Assembly (NCBI GenBank): GCA_949288685.1
Contig: CASELB010000028.1
Coordinates: 1 to 8,771 of the forward strand
Origin: an uncultured bacterium
GTDB taxonomy: Bacteria; Cyanobacteriota; Vampirovibrionia; Gastranaerophilales; Gastranaerophilaceae
Direction of reading: 5' to 3'
Length of the DNA: 8,771 nt
Positions 6,252 to 8,771 of the stretch are shown here, in pieces. Each line of letters starts with the position of its first letter. The first letter of the stretch is position 1. The notes under the pieces are model-generated. The model did no database searches. It saw nothing but the letters and a program-made list of their open reading frames with translations, and was not told the DNA's origin. The position numbers and the translations under genes are program-made.

Positions 6252-6773
6252 CTAAGGCATAATCATTGATTGCGAGACTAATATATCAGCTTTTTTATCG
6301 TATTCATCTACAGGAATATTCTCAAAAATTAATTCGTCAGGAACAGCAAAAATAGTCGGACATGGGCTTTTTTCCAACAACCTGTCATAACATCCTTTTC
6401 CATAACCAAGCCTGTTTTTATTTTTATCCGCACATAATCCGGGAAGAATAATTAAATCAATCTTTTTAAAATCTACCGGTTCAGACAACGGTTCATAAAT
6501 GTTATACTTTGATAATAGCAGTTTATCGCCGTATTGCCAGGGGCACAGGACAATATCATCCTCCGTCATTCTCGGGAGATAAAAGTTTTTATTGTCCTCA
6601 ATTAATCCTAATAAATCTAACTCTCCGGCTTTCGGATAATACAGCAAAACATCTTCTGCCTCAATATATGCGCTAACAGTACGTATCTTATCCTGTATAA
6701 CAGCGCTTAATCTCTTTATATCAAGACCGGCTCTTATTGCCTTTGCTTTTTGTCGGTATTCTTTCTTATCCAC
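6252..6773 (-). CDS. ygfA: 5-formyltetrahydrofolate cyclo-ligase
   Basis: ATP-dependent enzyme (MTHFS family) that turns 5-formyl-THF into 5,10-methenyl-THF, returning the stored folate to one-carbon metabolism; cytoplasmic. At 173 aa it is close to the family's usual 180-200. Seen: the N-terminal basic helix KKEYRQKAKAIRAGL, LLYYPKAGELD (43-53), YLPRM (65-69), DLIILPGLCADKN (106-118) and the signature RLGYGKGCYDRLL (121-133; usual form RLGYGGGYYDRFL). The start is GTG at 6773: an in-frame TAG lies 15 nt upstream and no earlier start exists. The overlapping ATG (6775) is in another frame. No Shine-Dalgarno is present, and a perfect TATAAT ends 6 nt before the GTG. The gene is divergent from the EF-hand gene and is followed by the STAS gene after 82 nt. 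Confidence 0.93.
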   Translation of the reverse strand: MDKKEYRQKAKAIRAGLDIKRLSAVIQDKIRTVSAYIEAEDVLLYYPKAGELDLLGLIEDNKNFYLPRMTEDDIVLCPWQYGDKLLLSKYNIYEPLSEPVDFKKIDLIILPGLCADKNKNRLGYGKGCYDRLLEKSPCPTIFAVPDELIFENIPVDEYDKKADILVSQSMIMP

Positions 6774-6779
6774 ATTTTT

Positions 6780-6785
6780 ATTATA
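6780..6785 (-). promoter_or_regulatory. Perfect -10 box placing the cyclo-ligase start at +1
   Basis: Minus-strand TATAAT (6785-6780) is followed by AAAAAT and then GTG 6773. At usual spacing transcription would begin at or next to the start codon, giving a leaderless message. The -35 region is weak (TGAAGA at 17 nt, 3 of 6 matches). Confidence 0.5.
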
Positions 6786-6835
6786 CTACAATACTTTACA
6801 AATCTTCACATTATTAATAGTAAAAGTCAATTATT

Positions 6836-6864
6836 TTGATAAAAAATACTTTATATATAAAAGT
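6836..6864 (+). promoter_or_regulatory. Probable promoter region of the EF-hand gene
   Basis: TTGATA (6836-6841) matches the -35 consensus at five of six bases. Several AT-rich hexamers follow; TAAAAG (6858-6863) is at 16-nt spacing, while TATATA-type boxes (6854-6859, 6865-6870) are at poorer spacing. The exact -10 cannot be decided. The 113-bp gap (6774-6886) also holds the divergent cyclo-ligase -10. Confidence 0.4.
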
Positions 6865-6875
6865 TATATAGCATA

Positions 6876-6880
6876 GGGAG
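6876..6880 (+). promoter_or_regulatory. Shine-Dalgarno GGGAG deciding a GTG start
   Basis: GGGAG lies 6 nt before GTG 6887, with a second purine run (GAGGG) overlapping its end. It supports GTG as the EF-hand protein's start; the first in-frame ATG lies well inside the second EF-hand. Confidence 0.75.
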
Positions 6881-6886
6881 AGGGAC

Positions 6887-7426
6887 GTGACAACGTTTTC
6901 AAATAAAATAGCACAAGATGGATTTCGCACAAGAAAAAATTATTCAAAGAATTTAAATCCTCTACAGAAAGAAAAGCCTATCGTTTTATTTAATAATAAA
7001 ACAACAACTGAGGCAGCAAAAAAACAAGGATATCTTAACTATGCTGAATTAGTGCTCAATTATATTGACACAAACAAAGACGGCAAAGTTACAAAAGAAG
7101 AGTTTATACAAGGCAAATTAACATTAAATTATGAACGTAAGAAAAACCTATATAGAGACCCGGAAGACAGCAGAGAAATTATAAAAAGAACACTGATTAA
7201 CGAAGGTGCACAGGAGGCAGAATATCTCGACACAAATAAAGACGGTTATATTTCAAAAGAAGAATATGCAATGTTTGTACTTATGTGCGATAATGAAGGA
7301 GGAATACCTGCTGACGGGAAATTCACAATTAGCGAGGAAGAAGAAACAGCATATAAAATAAGAATGGGACTCTATGAAACACCATTGGTTAATAAATATA
7401 AAAACAATCCGTTTTTAGAAAAATAA
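6887..7426 (+). CDS. Soluble EF-hand calcium-binding protein
   Basis: A 179-aa protein with no signal peptide or membrane helix, so probably cytoplasmic. Two complete 12-residue EF-hand loops are seen: DTNKDGKVTKEE (61-72) and DTNKDGYISKEE (115-126), with Asp at 1 and 5, Asn at 3, Gly at 6 and Glu at 12, the calmodulin-type calcium ligand pattern. A third, degenerate loop ends ADGKFTISE (142-150): it keeps positions 5-12 but lacks the first ligands. The first 45 residues are basic and look disordered. Calcium binding is well supported; the biological role is not, and could be buffering or calcium-dependent partner binding. It starts with GTG behind a strong GGGAG. It stands alone on the plus strand, divergent from the cyclo-ligase gene and convergent with murJ, with only 5 bp between the stops. 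Confidence 0.88.
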   Translation: MTTFSNKIAQDGFRTRKNYSKNLNPLQKEKPIVLFNNKTTTEAAKKQGYLNYAELVLNYIDTNKDGKVTKEEFIQGKLTLNYERKKNLYRDPEDSREIIKRTLINEGAQEAEYLDTNKDGYISKEEYAMFVLMCDNEGGIPADGKFTISEEEETAYKIRMGLYETPLVNKYKNNPFLEK

Positions 7427-7431
7427 TTTTA

Positions 7432-8769
7432 TTATTGTTTTACAATTTTACTTAAAATACGATAATAAAGTTCTTTTGCATATTCCATTTTCAGCATAAG
7501 GTTAAATACAGCATAAACACTGAAACACAAAATGCCGACAACCGTTATTTTTACAATTTCAAATATGTATTTAGGTAAAATCATTGAATTCATAAAATGA
7601 ACAGCCAGAGCACATACCACAAATGTTAAACTACCAGCAAGCAACATTTTTGCAAGGTTTTTAAACAATACACCGTAATTTAATTTTATTTTCCGGGATA
7701 TAAAAATACCGAGCAACAACGCGTTAAACAGGGTAATAAACGATGTAGAAAGAGTAATTCCAGCAATACCCATATTTAATTTTGTTATTAAAATCACATT
7801 CAAAATATACTTAAGCAATATAGAACAGGTTGCAACAATAAAAGGTGTTCTGGAATCATTAAACGAGTAATAAACTCTTGTAATAGAATCTCTAAACACA
7901 TAAGGAAGTATAGAAATTGACAAATAACACAACGCTTCTGTCACCATCATTACAGCTACAGCATCAAATGCTCCGCGCTCAAATACAAGGCTTATTGCAT
8001 CCTTTGCCAGAAGTAAAACACAAATAATAATCGGGATAGACATAAAGAAAAGTACCCCAACCCCTTTATTAAAATAATTTTTTATCCCCTCAAAATCTTT
8101 ATCAGCAACATATCTTGAAAATAAAGGGAACAGCGGAACAAGAAACGCCGTCACAAGAATTCCTACCGGAAATTGGAATATTCTGTTAGCATATACAACT
8201 GCTGTCCACGCACCTTCTCTCAAGGATGAAGCAAAAAACATATCTATATAAATATTTATCTGTCCTATTGTAGAGCTTAAAACTGCCGGAAACAATAACT
8301 CGCATATCAGTTTAAAATTAGGATTATTAACAAAATTAAAATTAGGCTTTAACCTAAACCCTATTTGTCTTAATTTCGGATACTGTACAACCAACTGTAA
8401 CAAACCGCCGACAGTAGTTGCCCACGCCAGAACAAGTCCGTTCGGGTCATCTCCGCAGAGTAAAACAGCTACTATAATTACCGCACTTAATACTATCGGC
8501 GAAATATTAGGGAGGGTAAATTGCTTATAACAAACCAGAAGCCCGTAATAAATCCCAATTATACCTCCAAACAATATAACCGGAGACATTATTTTAAAAT
8601 GCACAGTTGCCAGCCTTATAAGTTCATCACTGCCGTTTGAAATAATAAAACTCATTATTTGCGGTGCAAAAAAATAGCACAAAACAGAACACAACCCGAA
8701 CAATATAAAAGTACCGGTAAAAAATGTTGAGTAAAGTTTATTAACTTTTTCCGGAGGTTTTACACTAAG
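7432..8769 (-). CDS. murJ: Lipid II flippase MurJ (MviN family), N-terminus outside the window
   Basis: Inner-membrane flippase of the MOP superfamily that moves lipid II across the membrane for peptidoglycan synthesis. The frame stays open to the right edge: the TTG at 8703 that could be taken as a start is internal, and 22 more codons precede it. About 445 residues are visible against about 510 in the family, so roughly the first two helices are off-window. The visible part is mostly membrane helices, about twelve by eye. Family signatures: AVVYANRIFQFPVGILVTAF (usual 'ALYYADRLYQLPLGIFGVAL'), PLFPLFSRYV and RVYYSFNDSRTPF (usual 'FYARQDTRTPV'). It converges on the EF-hand gene with 5 bp between the stops and no evident terminator. 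Together with dapF it supports a peptidoglycan-walled cell. Confidence 0.95.
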   Translation of the reverse strand, partial: LSVKPPEKVNKLYSTFFTGTFILFGLCSVLCYFFAPQIMSFIISNGSDELIRLATVHFKIMSPVILFGGIIGIYYGLLVCYKQFTLPNISPIVLSAVIIVAVLLCGDDPNGLVLAWATTVGGLLQLVVQYPKLRQIGFRLKPNFNFVNNPNFKLICELLFPAVLSSTIGQINIYIDMFFASSLREGAWTAVVYANRIFQFPVGILVTAFLVPLFPLFSRYVADKDFEGIKNYFNKGVGVLFFMSIPIIICVLLLAKDAISLVFERGAFDAVAVMMVTEALCYLSISILPYVFRDSITRVYYSFNDSRTPFIVATCSILLKYILNVILITKLNMGIAGITLSTSFITLFNALLLGIFISRKIKLNYGVLFKNLAKMLLAGSLTFVVCALAVHFMNSMILPKYIFEIVKITVVGILCFSVYAVFNLMLKMEYAKELYYRILSKIVKQ

Positions 8770-8771
8770 AT

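Noticed and set aside
8701..8703. TTG at 8703 as the murJ start
   Set aside because: The frame continues to the window edge and a start here would remove the first membrane helices of MurJ.

Overview
The window is AT-rich DNA using the standard genetic code (TAA, TAG and TGA all act as stops). It reads like a chromosome segment from a host-associated member of the Gastranaerophilales/Melainabacteria (non-photosynthetic relatives of Cyanobacteria). This placement is an inference from low GC, a short N-terminal 'QFKA' tag on the GH13 protein, a cytosolic EF-hand protein and large uncharacterised proteins beside housekeeping genes. DapF and MurJ point to a meso-diaminopimelate peptidoglycan wall. 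I see no mobile elements, tRNAs, rRNAs or CRISPR arrays.

Layout. 1-3573 (+): a two-gene unit. An uncharacterised protein with one C-terminal membrane segment runs in from the left edge. It overlaps a GH13-type (alpha-amylase superfamily) protein by 11 nt, with the second gene's ribosome site inside the first gene. A perfect 18-bp hairpin with T-tracts on both sides (3584-3624) ends this unit and the facing minus-strand genes. 3635-3823 (-): an unknown 62-aa protein held between two terminators. 3853-4897 (-): the ribosomal/replication operon rpsF-ssb-rpsR, with its own terminator. 4944-6773 (-): dapF, a divergent STAS-domain protein and a 5-formyltetrahydrofolate cyclo-ligase, read in the order cyclo-ligase, STAS, dapF and then the rpsF operon. 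6887-7426 (+): a small soluble EF-hand protein. 7432 to the right edge (-): the lipid II flippase MurJ, with its N-terminus beyond the window.

How the genes relate. DapF makes meso-DAP, the diamino acid of the peptide stem, and MurJ flips the finished lipid II, so both serve wall synthesis from separate transcripts. S6, SSB and S18 form the usual translation/replication operon. The cyclo-ligase feeds one-carbon metabolism. The least understood parts are the membrane-protein/GH13 pair, the STAS protein without the usual phosphoserine motif, and the 62-aa gene.

Two consecutive minus-strand genes (cyclo-ligase and STAS) have a -10-like hexamer exactly 6 nt before the start codon and no Shine-Dalgarno, which suggests leaderless mRNAs. 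Other genes here (GH13, rpsF, dapF, the EF-hand gene, the 62-aa gene) have clear Shine-Dalgarno sequences. I did not find a clearly new multi-gene system; the best candidate for something undescribed is the coupled membrane-protein/GH13 pair.
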